From positions 1-64,000 of the forward strand of contig CAJTKU010000001.1 in the NCBI GenBank assembly GCA_910577015.1: a stretch of DNA of 64,000 nucleotides, written 5' to 3'. Below are positions 50,239-58,741 of this stretch, piece by piece (positions within the stretch are counted from its first letter, which is position 1; every line of letters begins with the position of its first letter). The notes beneath the pieces are model-generated. The model was not told where the DNA came from. It ran no database searches and saw only the letters and a list, made by a program, of their open reading frames with translations. The stretch comes from an uncultured Lachnospiraceae bacterium (GTDB taxonomy: Bacteria; Bacillota; Clostridia; Lachnospirales; Lachnospiraceae). Made by a program: the position numbers and the translations under genes.

Positions 50239-50289
50239 GAGTTTCCCATTTTGCACGCCGGGGCTGCTGCAATGCAAAATGGGGAACTC
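50239..50289 (+). repeat. Element B, copy 3, upstream of the Re-citrate synthase promoter
   Basis: GAGTTTCCCATTTTGCA (50239-50255) and TGCAAAATGGGGAACTC (50273-50289) form a 17-bp stem with one mismatch around a GC-rich loop. The shared core GCAATGC (50269-50275) ends 30 nt before the -35 box at 50305. Confidence 0.8.
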
Positions 50290-50304
50290 AGATAAGGAAA
50301 GGTA

Positions 50305-50333
50305 TTGACAGAGTTCGTATGATTGTATACAAT
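50305..50333 (+). promoter_or_regulatory. Promoter of the Re-citrate synthase operon
   Basis: TTGACA (50305-50310), a 17-bp spacer and TACAAT (50328-50333) lie about 40 bp before the start codon. Confidence 0.85.
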
Positions 50334-50339
50334 TATACG
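50316..50339. promoter_or_regulatory. Candidate GntR (FCD-type) operator over the -10 box
   Basis: A 24-bp dyad has a perfect 12-bp core ATTGTATACAAT (50322-50333) and flanking CGTAT/ATACG arms. It matches the TNGTNTACNA-type sites of FadR/FCD GntR regulators, and such a regulator is encoded second in this operon. Its position over the spacer and -10 box implies repression. Confidence 0.8.
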
Positions 50340-50373
50340 AGGTGTAAATACAGGATACAGAGGAGGCGTGATA

Positions 50374-51780
50374 ATGGGGAACGATACATTTCAGAACCGG
50401 CCAATCAGCATGAATGACAGGAATAATCTGCTGACGATAGAAGAGCATATGTACATATTGGATGATGTGGAAAAGCCGAATGTGTTCAGGAACATGTTTC
50501 CTTATTCGGAAATCCCCAAGATTCCGTTTAATGACAGGATTGTACCGCATAATATGCCGAAGGATATCTGGATTACGGATACGACTTTCCGGGACGGGCA
50601 GCAATCCAGGGCGCCTTATACTACGGAACAGATTGTGACCATATATGATTATCTGCATAAATTGGGCGGTCCCAATGGCATGATTCGGGCCTGTGAATTT
50701 TTTCTTTACAGTAAAAAGGACAGGGACGCCGTATATAAGTGTATGGAAAGGGGATACCGTTTCCCGGAAGTTACCAGCTGGATTCGGGCAAGCAAGGAAG
50801 ATTTTAAACTGGTGAAGGAAATCGGCATGAAAGAAACCGGCATACTGGTAAGCTGTTCGGATTATCATATTTTCCTGAAGTTAAAAATGACGAGAAGGCA
50901 GGCCATGGAGCATTACCTGAGCGTTATCAGGGACTGTCTGGAGGAGGGCATCAGTCCCCGTTGTCATCTGGAAGATATTACGAGGGCGGATATCTACGGT
51001 TATGTGGTGCCGTTTTGTCTGGAACTTATGAAACTGCAGGAGCAGTACCAGATTCCCATTAAGGTCCGCGCCTGTGATACCATGGGATACGGGGTAAACT
51101 ATCCCGGCGCTGTAATTCCCAGAAGCGTACAGGGGATTATTTATGCCATACATACCCATGGGGGCGTCAGCCACGAAAACATTGAGTGGCACGGACACAA
51201 TGATTTTTATAAGGCGGTTTCCAATTCAACGACGGCATGGCTGTACGGCTGCTGCGGGGTCAATACTTCCCTTTTCGGTATCGGGGAGAGGACCGGCAAT
51301 ACTCCGCTGGAAGCCATGGTATTTGAATATGCCCAGCTGCGCGGCAGCTTAAACGGCATGGATACCACCGTTATCACACAGCTTGCGGAGTACTATGAAA
51401 AGGAAATCGGTTATCATATTCCTGAGAGAACCCCTTTTGTCGGAAAGAACTTTAATGTTACCAGGGCAGGCATCCATGCGGACGGTTTGCTCAAAAACGA
51501 AGAAATTTATAATATATTTGACACGGAAAAATTCTTAAACAGACCGGTGCTCTGCGCAGTTTCCAATACTTCAGGCCTTGCCGGAATCGCCCACTGGATG
51601 AATACTTATTATCAGCTGAAAGGCGATAAGATGGTGGATAAAAACAGTGAACTGGTAAAAGAAGTCAAAGCCTGGGTGGATGAAGAATATGCCGGAGGAC
51701 GCGTTACGGTGCTAACGGATGAAGAATTGATAAATACCATACAAAAAGCGTGCAAAAAACTGAATTGTACGATAGAATAG
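50374..51780 (+). CDS. Re-citrate synthase-like enzyme (isopropylmalate synthase superfamily)
   Basis: This 468-residue DRE-TIM metallolyase has the metal/substrate start ITDTTFRDGQQSRAPYT, then YDYLHKLGGPNGMIR, HLEDITRADIYGYVVP and WHGHNDFYKAVSNS. The layout and N-terminal leader resemble, as I recall it, the Re-citrate synthase described from Clostridium kluyveri more than LeuA or citramalate synthase; the allosteric LeuA C-terminal domain is absent. Re-citrate synthases make citrate with opposite stereospecificity and need a metal. ATG 50374 follows AGGAGG by 7 nt. The operon partner NADP-isocitrate dehydrogenase supports a citrate-to-glutamate role. Homocitrate or isopropylmalate synthase activity remains possible. 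Confidence 0.75.
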   Translation: MGNDTFQNRPISMNDRNNLLTIEEHMYILDDVEKPNVFRNMFPYSEIPKIPFNDRIVPHNMPKDIWITDTTFRDGQQSRAPYTTEQIVTIYDYLHKLGGPNGMIRACEFFLYSKKDRDAVYKCMERGYRFPEVTSWIRASKEDFKLVKEIGMKETGILVSCSDYHIFLKLKMTRRQAMEHYLSVIRDCLEEGISPRCHLEDITRADIYGYVVPFCLELMKLQEQYQIPIKVRACDTMGYGVNYPGAVIPRSVQGIIYAIHTHGGVSHENIEWHGHNDFYKAVSNSTTAWLYGCCGVNTSLFGIGERTGNTPLEAMVFEYAQLRGSLNGMDTTVITQLAEYYEKEIGYHIPERTPFVGKNFNVTRAGIHADGLLKNEEIYNIFDTEKFLNRPVLCAVSNTSGLAGIAHWMNTYYQLKGDKMVDKNSELVKEVKAWVDEEYAGGRVTVLTDEELINTIQKACKKLNCTIE

Positions 51781-51818
51781 GAATCGGGACAGAAGTTTGT
51801 CCGGTCGGAGGAATGAAT

Positions 51819-52523
51819 GTGAACAATTATGATGTGAAGCAGGAGGTAACGGATAAGTTTTCTCTCCGCGGCCGTGTTTTCCATAAGCTTAGGGAGGACA
51901 TCCTGAACGGCAAGTATGAGGAACATGAAGAACTGAAGGAAGTGACTATCGGTGAAGAACTGGGTGTCAGCCGGACGCCGGTGCGGGAAGCTTTCAGACA
52001 GCTGGAACTGGAAGGGCTGATACAGATTATTCCCAACAAAGGCGCTTATGTAACCGGCATAACAGAAAAAGATGTGAAAGACATTTACATGATTCGCTCC
52101 CTTCTGGAAGGTTTGTGTGCAAGGTGGGCAACGGAGCATATCACGAAAGAACAGTTGGAGGAAATGGAAGAAAACGTATATCTTGCCCGGTTCCATGCGG
52201 GAAAAGGGCATATGGAACAACTGGCGGAGCTGGACAACCGTTTCCATGAGATTATGTATGAAGCCTGCAATTCCAAAATGCTGGAGCATCAGTTAAAGGA
52301 TTTTCATGAGTATGTCCTGAGGGTCAGAAGAAAAACGCTGGCGGACGCCGGACGCGGCATGGCGTCCAATGAGGAGCATGAAAAGATTATGGAGGCGATT
52401 AAAGCCAAAGACGCAGACGGCGCTGAAAAACTGGCGCATATGCACATGATAAACGCCTATGAAAATATGGTTCAAAACGGTCTGCATGAGGCCTATGAAA
52501 GCAAAGAGAAACTGCAAAAATAA
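51819..52523 (+). CDS. GntR-family regulator (FadR/FCD subfamily)
   Basis: This 234-residue protein has an N-terminal winged helix (LREDILNGKYEEHEELKE, then GVSRTPVREAFRQLELEGL) and a C-terminal all-helical FCD ligand-binding domain with acidic/His residues (IRSLLEGLCAR, LDNRFHEIMY, NEEHEKIMEAI). GTG 51819 (7 nt from GGAGG) is preferred over ATG 51813, which is only 1 nt away. It sits between the Re-citrate synthase and isocitrate dehydrogenase genes and probably binds the operator at 50316-50339. A citrate- or 2-oxoglutarate-like effector is plausible but not shown. Confidence 0.88.
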   Translation: MNNYDVKQEVTDKFSLRGRVFHKLREDILNGKYEEHEELKEVTIGEELGVSRTPVREAFRQLELEGLIQIIPNKGAYVTGITEKDVKDIYMIRSLLEGLCARWATEHITKEQLEEMEENVYLARFHAGKGHMEQLAELDNRFHEIMYEACNSKMLEHQLKDFHEYVLRVRRKTLADAGRGMASNEEHEKIMEAIKAKDADGAEKLAHMHMINAYENMVQNGLHEAYESKEKLQK

Positions 52524-52557
52524 TGAGTAAACAGGAGACTGTTGGAAAGAGGGCATG

Positions 52558-53763
52558 ATGAGCAAAATTCAGATGAACACACCTTTGGTGGAAATGGACG
52601 GGGACGAAATGACCAGAATACTCTGGGAGATGATTAAGAAGGAGCTGCTGCTTCCGTTTGTGGATTTAAAAACAGAGTATTATGACCTGGGGCTTACATA
52701 CCGCAATGAAACAAACGACCAGGTAACCGTTGATTCTGCCAATGCGACATTAAAATACGGAGTTGCAGTGAAGTGCGCTACCATTACCCCCAATGCGGCA
52801 AGGATGACGGAATACAACCTGAAAGAAATGTGGAAAAGTCCAAACGGCACTATCCGCGCCATGCTGGACGGTACGGTTTTCAGGACGCCCATCGTGGTAA
52901 AAGGCATTGAACCTTGCGTAAAAAACTGGAAAAAGCCGATTACGCTTGCCCGCCATGCGTACGGTGATGTCTATAAGAACACGGAAATCAAAGTGGATGG
53001 GCCCGGCAGGGCGGAACTGGTTTTTACATCTGCCGACGGCAAGGAAACCAGGGAGCTGATTCATGACTTTACGGGGTCCGGTATTCTGCAGGGCGTTCAC
53101 AATACGGACAAATCCATAGAAAGCTTTGCAAGGGCATGTTTCGGCTATGCGCTGGATACAAAACAGGATTTGTGGTTTGCCACAAAGGATACCATATCCA
53201 AAAAATACGACCATAATTTTAAAGATATTTTTCAGGATATATATGAAAAAGAATATAAAGCCCGGTTTGATGAAATGGGAATCACTTATTTCTATACCCT
53301 GATTGACGACGCAGTAGCCCGCGTCATGAAAGCAGAGGGCGGTTTTATCTGGGCCTGCAAAAATTATGACGGGGATGTAATGTCCGACATGGTTTCTTCC
53401 GCATTCGGCTCACTTGCCATGATGACTTCCGTTCTGGTTTCCCCAAGCGGCGTGTATGAGTATGAGGCGGCGCACGGAACCGTGCAAAGACACTATTACA
53501 AGCACCTGAAAGGGGAAGAGACATCTACCAACTCCGTGGCAACCATCTTTGCATGGACCGGCGCGCTCAGAAAGCGCGGGGAACTGGATGAAAACAAGGA
53601 ACTGATGGCCTTTGCGGATAAATTGGAAAAAGCTACGCTTTCCACCATTGAAAGCGGAAAAATGACAAAAGACCTTGCGCTGATTACCTCCTTAAAGGAT
53701 GTTACGGTTTTAAGCAGCGAGGGATTTATCAAGGCAATCAGGGAAACCTTTGAAGCCATGTAA
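52558..53763 (+). CDS. icd: NADP-dependent isocitrate dehydrogenase
   Basis: This 401-residue enzyme is of the homodimeric type II (eukaryote-like) IDH class: VEMDGDEMTRILW, SPNGTIRAMLDGTVFR, YTLIDDAVARVMKAEGGFIWACKNYDGDVMSD and the coenzyme region YEYEAAHGTVQRHYY. It converts isocitrate to 2-oxoglutarate, the carbon skeleton for glutamate. Two adjacent ATGs (52555 and 52558) follow GGAAAGAGGG; the second has the better spacing. It is the third gene of the operon. No aconitase gene lies in the window. Confidence 0.93.
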   Translation: MSKIQMNTPLVEMDGDEMTRILWEMIKKELLLPFVDLKTEYYDLGLTYRNETNDQVTVDSANATLKYGVAVKCATITPNAARMTEYNLKEMWKSPNGTIRAMLDGTVFRTPIVVKGIEPCVKNWKKPITLARHAYGDVYKNTEIKVDGPGRAELVFTSADGKETRELIHDFTGSGILQGVHNTDKSIESFARACFGYALDTKQDLWFATKDTISKKYDHNFKDIFQDIYEKEYKARFDEMGITYFYTLIDDAVARVMKAEGGFIWACKNYDGDVMSDMVSSAFGSLAMMTSVLVSPSGVYEYEAAHGTVQRHYYKHLKGEETSTNSVATIFAWTGALRKRGELDENKELMAFADKLEKATLSTIESGKMTKDLALITSLKDVTVLSSEGFIKAIRETFEAM

Positions 53764-53798
53764 CAGATATGGACCTTACAAGGAAAAAACTGTATGAA

Positions 53799-53830
53799 AA
53801 AAGAGTCCGGCATGCCGGGCTCTTTTGTTT
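53799..53830. terminator. Bidirectional terminator between icd and the ABC-F gene
   Basis: AAAAGAGTCCGG (53799-53810), loop CATG, and CCGGGCTCTTTT (53815-53826) form a stem with A/T runs on both sides, serving both convergent operons. Confidence 0.88.
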
Positions 53831-53831
53831 G

Positions 53832-55745
53832 TTATTCCTGTGCGAGGGTTTCCCATGTTTCGTACAGCGCCGTAAGCGTATCCTCTATTTCCTGCTGTAC
53901 TTTGGAAATTTCCTGAAGCCTTGCCACATTGGTGGCGATATCCGGCCGACTCATCTCTTCGTCCAGTTCTGCTTTTTTTTGCTCCAGCTTTTCGATTTCT
54001 TCCTCACACTTTTTTAAATCATTTTCCTTTTTGCGCAATTTGGCCTGTTCTTCCTTTTTCTGCTTCCAGTCGGTTTTGCTCAGGGAGTCTGCGGAAGAAA
54101 CGGCAGCCTTTATGGGGCAAGAAGGCAGGGAAGCAGTCATGGTTTCTTTTTTCTCCAGATAATAGTCATAATTGCCGATGTAGTTAACAAAGGTCTGCCC
54201 GGTCAGTTCTAAAATACGGGATGCCGTACGGTTAATAAAGTAACGGTCATGGGAAACATATAGAACCGTGCCTTCATAGCCGTTCAGTGCATCCTCCAAA
54301 ATTTCTTTTGACAGAATATCCAGATGGTTGGTCGGCTCATCCAAAATCAGGAGATTGGCATTTCCCAGCATCAGCTTTGCCAGACTGACGCGTCCTTTTT
54401 CCCCGCCGCTCAAATCACAGATACGTTTGAAGACATCTTCCCCCGTAAAAAGGAATGCCGCCAGTACATTGCGGATTTCCGTATTGTTGAGGTAGGGAAA
54501 TTCGTCGGATATTTCATCAAATAATGTTTTTTCGGAGTGAAGGACATGGTGTTCCTGGTCGTAATAACCGATTTCCACATTGGAGCCTAACCGGAAGCTG
54601 CCGGCATCCGGCGGGACAAGGCCGTTAATGATTTTCAGCAGGGTGGTTTTTCCCGTACCGTTATCCCCGATGACGGCAACATGTTCCCCGCGTTTGATTT
54701 CAAAATGGATATCGGAAAACAAGGTCTGTCCGTCAAAAGATTTAGACAGGCCGTCTGCCATCAGGACGTCGTTTCCGCTGGTAATGCGCGGCGTCAGGGT
54801 AAGACGCATATCCGCCCGGGTTTCAACGGGTTTTTCAATCACATCTATTTTGTTCAACATTTTTTCACGGCTTTCCGCCCTTTTAATAGACTTTTCACGG
54901 TTGAAAGAGCGGAGTTTTTCAATGACTTCTTCCTGATGCCTGATTTCCCGCTGTTGGTTCATATAAGCATTCCATTCGGCAATGCGCAGCTGTTCTTTCT
55001 TTTTGGCGTAATCAGAGTAATTGCCGGAAAAAACCGTGGATTTGCCCTGGTCAAGTTCTATGATTTTTCCGGCAATCCTGTCGAGGAAGAATCGGTCGTG
55101 CGATACGATGAGCACAGCGCCTTTATAATTCATGAGGTAGGTTTCAAGCCATGCAATGGAATTTAAATCCAGGTGGTTCGTGGGCTCATCCAGAATAATC
55201 AAATCGGGAGAGAGCAATAAAAGCTTTCCTAAGGCCACCCGGGTTTTCTGGCCGCCGGAAAGGGTGGATACGGGTTTTGAAAATTCGGACTCAGTAAATC
55301 CCAATCCCTTTAAAACACCGGTTAATTCACTTTTGTAGGCATAGCCGTTTTCCGACTCAAAACGATGGGTCAGGGCGGCATATTTTTCCATTAGGGCGTC
55401 AAGGGCTTCCCCTTTGGCGTTTTTCATGGATTTTTCCGTATCGCGCATTTGTTGTTCAATGAGAACCAGATTCTTTTTTACGGTGAGCAGTTCTTCATAG
55501 ATGGTATTGTCGCTGTTTAACCCGGCATTCTGGGCAAGATAACCGATGGTTTTGCCCTTTGCAAGCACTGCCTGTCCGGCGTCGGGAGTCAGTTCCCCGA
55601 CTATAATGCGTAAAAGGGTAGTTTTGCCGGCGCCGTTTATACCGACAATGGCGGCCTTTTCGTGGTCTTCTATGTGAAAAGATATATTGGAAAGCACCGT
55701 GTTTTCCAAAAACGCTTTATGGATATTCTGGCACGAAAGTATCAT
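53832..55745 (-). CDS. ABC-F family ATPase (YdiF-like)
   Basis: This 637-residue soluble protein has two ATPase domains and no membrane segment. NBD1 has Walker A GINGAGKTT, signature LSGGQKTRVALG and Walker B LIILDEP. NBD2 has GDNGTGKTT, LSGGEKGRVSLA and LLILDEP. A charged interdomain linker and a C-terminal coiled coil (about 545-637) are present. ABC-F proteins act on the ribosome. Divergent neighbourhood with rex recalls Bacillus ydiF-rex, favouring a housekeeping YdiF-type factor over an antibiotic-resistance ABC-F. GGAG lies 8 nt before the ATG. Its promoter shares the rex intergenic region. Confidence 0.9.
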   Translation of the reverse strand: MILSCQNIHKAFLENTVLSNISFHIEDHEKAAIVGINGAGKTTLLRIIVGELTPDAGQAVLAKGKTIGYLAQNAGLNSDNTIYEELLTVKKNLVLIEQQMRDTEKSMKNAKGEALDALMEKYAALTHRFESENGYAYKSELTGVLKGLGFTESEFSKPVSTLSGGQKTRVALGKLLLLSPDLIILDEPTNHLDLNSIAWLETYLMNYKGAVLIVSHDRFFLDRIAGKIIELDQGKSTVFSGNYSDYAKKKEQLRIAEWNAYMNQQREIRHQEEVIEKLRSFNREKSIKRAESREKMLNKIDVIEKPVETRADMRLTLTPRITSGNDVLMADGLSKSFDGQTLFSDIHFEIKRGEHVAVIGDNGTGKTTLLKIINGLVPPDAGSFRLGSNVEIGYYDQEHHVLHSEKTLFDEISDEFPYLNNTEIRNVLAAFLFTGEDVFKRICDLSGGEKGRVSLAKLMLGNANLLILDEPTNHLDILSKEILEDALNGYEGTVLYVSHDRYFINRTASRILELTGQTFVNYIGNYDYYLEKKETMTASLPSCPIKAAVSSADSLSKTDWKQKKEEQAKLRKKENDLKKCEEEIEKLEQKKAELDEEMSRPDIATNVARLQEISKVQQEIEDTLTALYETWETLAQE

Positions 55746-55781
55746 GTGGATAACTCCTTTGTAAAAATTGTAATCAGACTT

Positions 55782-55810
55782 AGTTTACAGGTGAAACTTT
55801 GCAATGTCAA
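55782..55810 (-). promoter_or_regulatory. Promoter of the ABC-F gene
   Basis: Read on the minus strand: TTGACA (55810-55805), a 17-bp spacer and TAAACT (55787-55782). Its -35 box directly abuts the -35 box of the rex promoter. Confidence 0.85.
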
Positions 55811-55839
55811 TTGACATTTTTTTAACATTTTACTATAAT
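55811..55839 (+). promoter_or_regulatory. Consensus promoter of rex
   Basis: TTGACA (55811-55816), a 17-bp spacer and TATAAT (55834-55839) match the consensus perfectly. The sequence AATGTCAATTGACATT (55803-55818) is a 16-bp perfect palindrome spanning both back-to-back -35 boxes. Confidence 0.92.
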
Positions 55840-55891
55840 GAAATCGATGATGAACACGAGTAAAAAGGGCGGTTCTTTAGGAGGTAGCAAG

Positions 55892-56542
55892 GTGGAAGAA
55901 AAGGGAATATCCCAAGCTGTAATCGGACGTCTGCCCCGTTATTTCAGGTATTTGGGAGAACTGAAGGATGAAGGGGTGGAGAGAATTTCCTCCCAGGAGC
56001 TTTCGGGACTGATGGGGGTGACGGCTTCCCAAATCAGGCAGGACTTTAATAATTTTGGCGGTTTCGGACAGCAGGGTTATGGATATAATGTAGAGTTTCT
56101 CTACAGTGAAATCAGCAGGATTTTAGGACTTGATAAAACACACCACCTGATTATCATCGGCGCAGGCAATCTGGGACAGGCGCTTGGCAATTATATGAAT
56201 TTTGAAAGACGGGGGTTTATCTTAAAAGGCATATTTGACAAAAATCCGGCCCTGCATGGGAAGAAAGTGCGGGAGATTGCAGTACAGCCGATGGAAACGG
56301 TGGAACAGTTTGTGCGGGAAAACAACATCGACATTGCGGTACTGACGATTCCCAAGAGCAGCGCGGTGGAGGTTGCGGAGGTTCTGGTTGCAAACGGTAT
56401 CAAAGCGATTTGGAACTTTGCACATGTGGATTTGCATGTGCCGGAGGGGATTCTGGTGGAAAACGTACATTTGTCAGACAGTCTGATGAAATTATCCTAT
56501 AATCTGGAACGATACAGTCAAAGCAAAAAAGAGCAGGGGTAA
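55892..56542 (+). CDS. rex: Redox-sensing transcriptional repressor Rex
   Basis: This 216-residue protein has an N-terminal winged helix (ISQAVIGRLPRYFRYLGEL, then VTASQIRQDFNNFGGFG) and a Rossmann domain with GAGNLGQALGNY for NAD(H), plus a swapped C-terminal helix. It represses fermentation genes until NADH rises. GTG 55892, 7 nt after AGGAGG, gives the usual family length; upstream ATGs at 55838 and just after it overlap the -10 box and cannot be the main start. It is the first gene of a run ending with the NAD(P)HX repair enzyme. Confidence 0.95.
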   Translation: MEEKGISQAVIGRLPRYFRYLGELKDEGVERISSQELSGLMGVTASQIRQDFNNFGGFGQQGYGYNVEFLYSEISRILGLDKTHHLIIIGAGNLGQALGNYMNFERRGFILKGIFDKNPALHGKKVREIAVQPMETVEQFVRENNIDIAVLTIPKSSAVEVAEVLVANGIKAIWNFAHVDLHVPEGILVENVHLSDSLMKLSYNLERYSQSKKEQG

Positions 56543-56559
56543 AAGAAAGAAGGGAAGGT

Positions 56560-57192
56560 ATGGGGCGAAAGGAAGAAGTATATGTGCCGGCGCTTATAGA
56601 CAAGAAGATTCCGATATTGACGCTGGACAATAAGTGGCACAGGCTTTTTAACACTGCGGACACGACGTTGGCAATATTGAAGCTGGAAGACAGGCTGAAC
56701 GAGCTTTTAAAAAGGCAAGGCAAGTGCAATACGGAATCCAAAGAAATCAGGCAGCTGAAAAAGAAACTTATGGAAGAAATTGTTCCGATGGTGGATGAAC
56801 TGGAACAGAACCCGAATGCTTCGCTTGAGAAAAAAATCGAGGATAATAAACGGCTTATCAATGAGTGTAATGATAAACTGGATGCCTATAAGGACGAGCT
56901 TATGGATTTACCCAGGGAAATCGAGCAGGCCAACTATGATTTGATGCTTGCGACAATGGACGCCTGTTATGAGAAATTAAAGGAAAATACGGCTGAGATT
57001 GACGAAATCGGAGAGTGGATTACCCGCATCAGGATAGAATTGAAAAAGAAAATTATCCGCAAACAGGAAAAAGAGCAGCAGAATTATGATTTGTATTCCT
57101 ACATGCATGCCATATTCGGCGCCGATGTGATTGATGTCTTCGATATGAAGTATAATCCTGAAAAAAAGCATCCTCAAAAATCCGGGAAATAA
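56560..57192 (+). CDS. Coiled-coil protein of unknown function
   Basis: This 210-residue protein is highly charged. A short N-terminal region (VYVPALIDKKIPILTLDNKWHRLF) is followed by a long coiled coil (about 40-175, heptad-like E/K/L/I) and a C-terminal patch with aromatic residues (YDLYSYMHAIFGADVIDVFDMKY). No signal peptide, membrane segment or catalytic motif is seen. It lies 18 nt after rex and about 20 nt before nnr, so it is co-transcribed with redox-related genes. I do not recognise a characterised family. Confidence 0.75.
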   Translation: MGRKEEVYVPALIDKKIPILTLDNKWHRLFNTADTTLAILKLEDRLNELLKRQGKCNTESKEIRQLKKKLMEEIVPMVDELEQNPNASLEKKIEDNKRLINECNDKLDAYKDELMDLPREIEQANYDLMLATMDACYEKLKENTAEIDEIGEWITRIRIELKKKIIRKQEKEQQNYDLYSYMHAIFGADVIDVFDMKYNPEKKHPQKSGK

Positions 57193-57211
57193 TCAGAAAG
57201 GAAAGAGAAGG

Positions 57212-58741
57212 ATGGAATATCTGGTAACAGGAAAAGAAATGCAGGCATATGATACTTATACCATAGAGCATATCGGCATTCCGGCGCCGGTACTGATGGA
57301 AAGGGCTGCCCTGGAAACCGTGCGCTGCATACAGGAAGCTTTGCTTAACCGCAAAGGGCAAAAGGGGACGGGACGGGTGCTCTGTGTATGCGGCACCGGC
57401 AACAATGGCGGAGACGGACTCTGTGTGGCAAGACTTCTTGCTGATTTGGGATTGGATGTGGATGCGGTACTTATCGGCAATATCCAAAAGGCAGGCAGGG
57501 AAACAAAGCTTCAGCTTTCCATACTGGAAAAGTACGGTATCTATCCTTTTTTTGAAATTCCCGACAATACTTATGACGTTATTGTGGACGCCCTGTTTGG
57601 AACAGGGCTTTCCCGTGAAGTGACAGGCGCATATAAGGAAGCAATAGAAGTTATTAATGCCCGGAAAGCATACCGGATTTCCATCGATATGCCTTCCGGG
57701 ATTGACGCAGATACCGGGGCTGTTCTGGGGACAGCCGTGAAAGCGGAGGAAACCGTAACGCTGGCTTTCAGGAAACGGGGGTTATACTTGTATCCGGGCT
57801 GTGTGTATGCGGGTAAAATCAGGCTGGCTGACATAGGCATTACCCGCAGAAGCATTTGCGGGACGCCGCCGGGTATGTACACAAAGCTGACGGGAGCCGG
57901 TGATGCTTTTCCCCAGAGAAAGCCGGACGGCAATAAAGGCACGTTCGGAAAACTGTTATTGGTCGCCGGAAGTGAAAGCATGGCGGGGGCGGCTGTTCTG
58001 GCAGGTTACAGCGCATATAAAGCGGGAGCAGGCATGGTGAAACTGGTTATTCCCGAAAAGATACGTGAAATAGTCCAGAAAAAGCTGCCGGAAGCATTGA
58101 TACAGACATATGAAAGCCCTGAGCGGCTGTCACAGGAAGAGGAAGATAAGTTTCTGGATAATCTGGAGTGGGCGCAGACAGCGGCCATTGGTCCGGGTCT
58201 GTCAGTCTGTGAAAGTGCAAGGCGGTTTGTAAGGCTTGTAATTGCACAAAAAAGCAAACCGTTGGTAATGGATGCGGACGCCCTGAATATACTTGCTATG
58301 GATGGAGAAATACAAAAGCTGCTGAAACAGCGCAATAAAGGGGCAGAAAGCAACGTCATCCTTACGCCCCATATGGGGGAGCTTGCCAGACTTTTAGGGG
58401 TGCGTACGGAGGAGGTTGTGGCGGATGAACCGGGAAGCGTAAGAGAGGCGGCAAAACGTACGGGCTGCATTGTTGCAGGGAAAAGTGCGCGGACGTATGT
58501 ATGTGAAGCGGACGGAAGCATGTTTTTAAACACGGCAGGCAATTCCAAAATGGCTACTGCCGGAAGCGGCGATGTGCTCACAGGAATCATTGCCGCCCTG
58601 CTGGCACAGGGGATGCCGCCCCGCATGGCAGCGGAAAACGGCGTTTTCCTGCACGCATGTGCCGGTGACGCGGCGGCTGGGCAGGCGGGACCTGCAGGCC
58701 TTACGGCATCTGAAATTGCAAAAGGACTGAAATTGTTGTAA
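57212..58741 (+). CDS. nnr: Bifunctional NAD(P)H-hydrate epimerase / ADP-dependent dehydratase
   Basis: This 509-residue fusion has two domains. The YjeF_N epimerase domain (about 1-215) has CGTGNNGGDGL and IDMPSGIDADTG. The C-terminal ribokinase-like dehydratase domain (about 235-505) has GSESMAGAAVLAG, AIGPGL, VMDADALN, LTPHMGELARLLG and ATAGSGDVLTGIIAALL. It repairs hydrated NADH and NADPH. Placement in the rex transcript links NAD(H) sensing with NAD(P)H damage repair. A 9-bp hairpin (58739-58760) covers its stop codon. Confidence 0.95.
   Translation: MEYLVTGKEMQAYDTYTIEHIGIPAPVLMERAALETVRCIQEALLNRKGQKGTGRVLCVCGTGNNGGDGLCVARLLADLGLDVDAVLIGNIQKAGRETKLQLSILEKYGIYPFFEIPDNTYDVIVDALFGTGLSREVTGAYKEAIEVINARKAYRISIDMPSGIDADTGAVLGTAVKAEETVTLAFRKRGLYLYPGCVYAGKIRLADIGITRRSICGTPPGMYTKLTGAGDAFPQRKPDGNKGTFGKLLLVAGSESMAGAAVLAGYSAYKAGAGMVKLVIPEKIREIVQKKLPEALIQTYESPERLSQEEEDKFLDNLEWAQTAAIGPGLSVCESARRFVRLVIAQKSKPLVMDADALNILAMDGEIQKLLKQRNKGAESNVILTPHMGELARLLGVRTEEVVADEPGSVREAAKRTGCIVAGKSARTYVCEADGSMFLNTAGNSKMATAGSGDVLTGIIAALLAQGMPPRMAAENGVFLHACAGDAAAGQAGPAGLTASEIAKGLKLL

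Noticed and set aside
49901..50272. Small open frames across the hairpin element, with peptides resembling those near position 61-405
   Set aside because: The similarity comes from the repeated DNA (elements A and B), the frames exist on both strands, and none has a start signal.
50374..51780. Annotation as 2-isopropylmalate synthase (leuA)
   Set aside because: The LeuA regulatory domain is absent, there are no leu genes nearby, the partner is isocitrate dehydrogenase, and the N-terminal leader fits Re-citrate synthase better.
53832..55745. Antibiotic-resistance ABC-F
   Set aside because: Divergence from rex and the C-terminal coiled coil point to a YdiF-type housekeeping factor; no resistance genes adjoin it.
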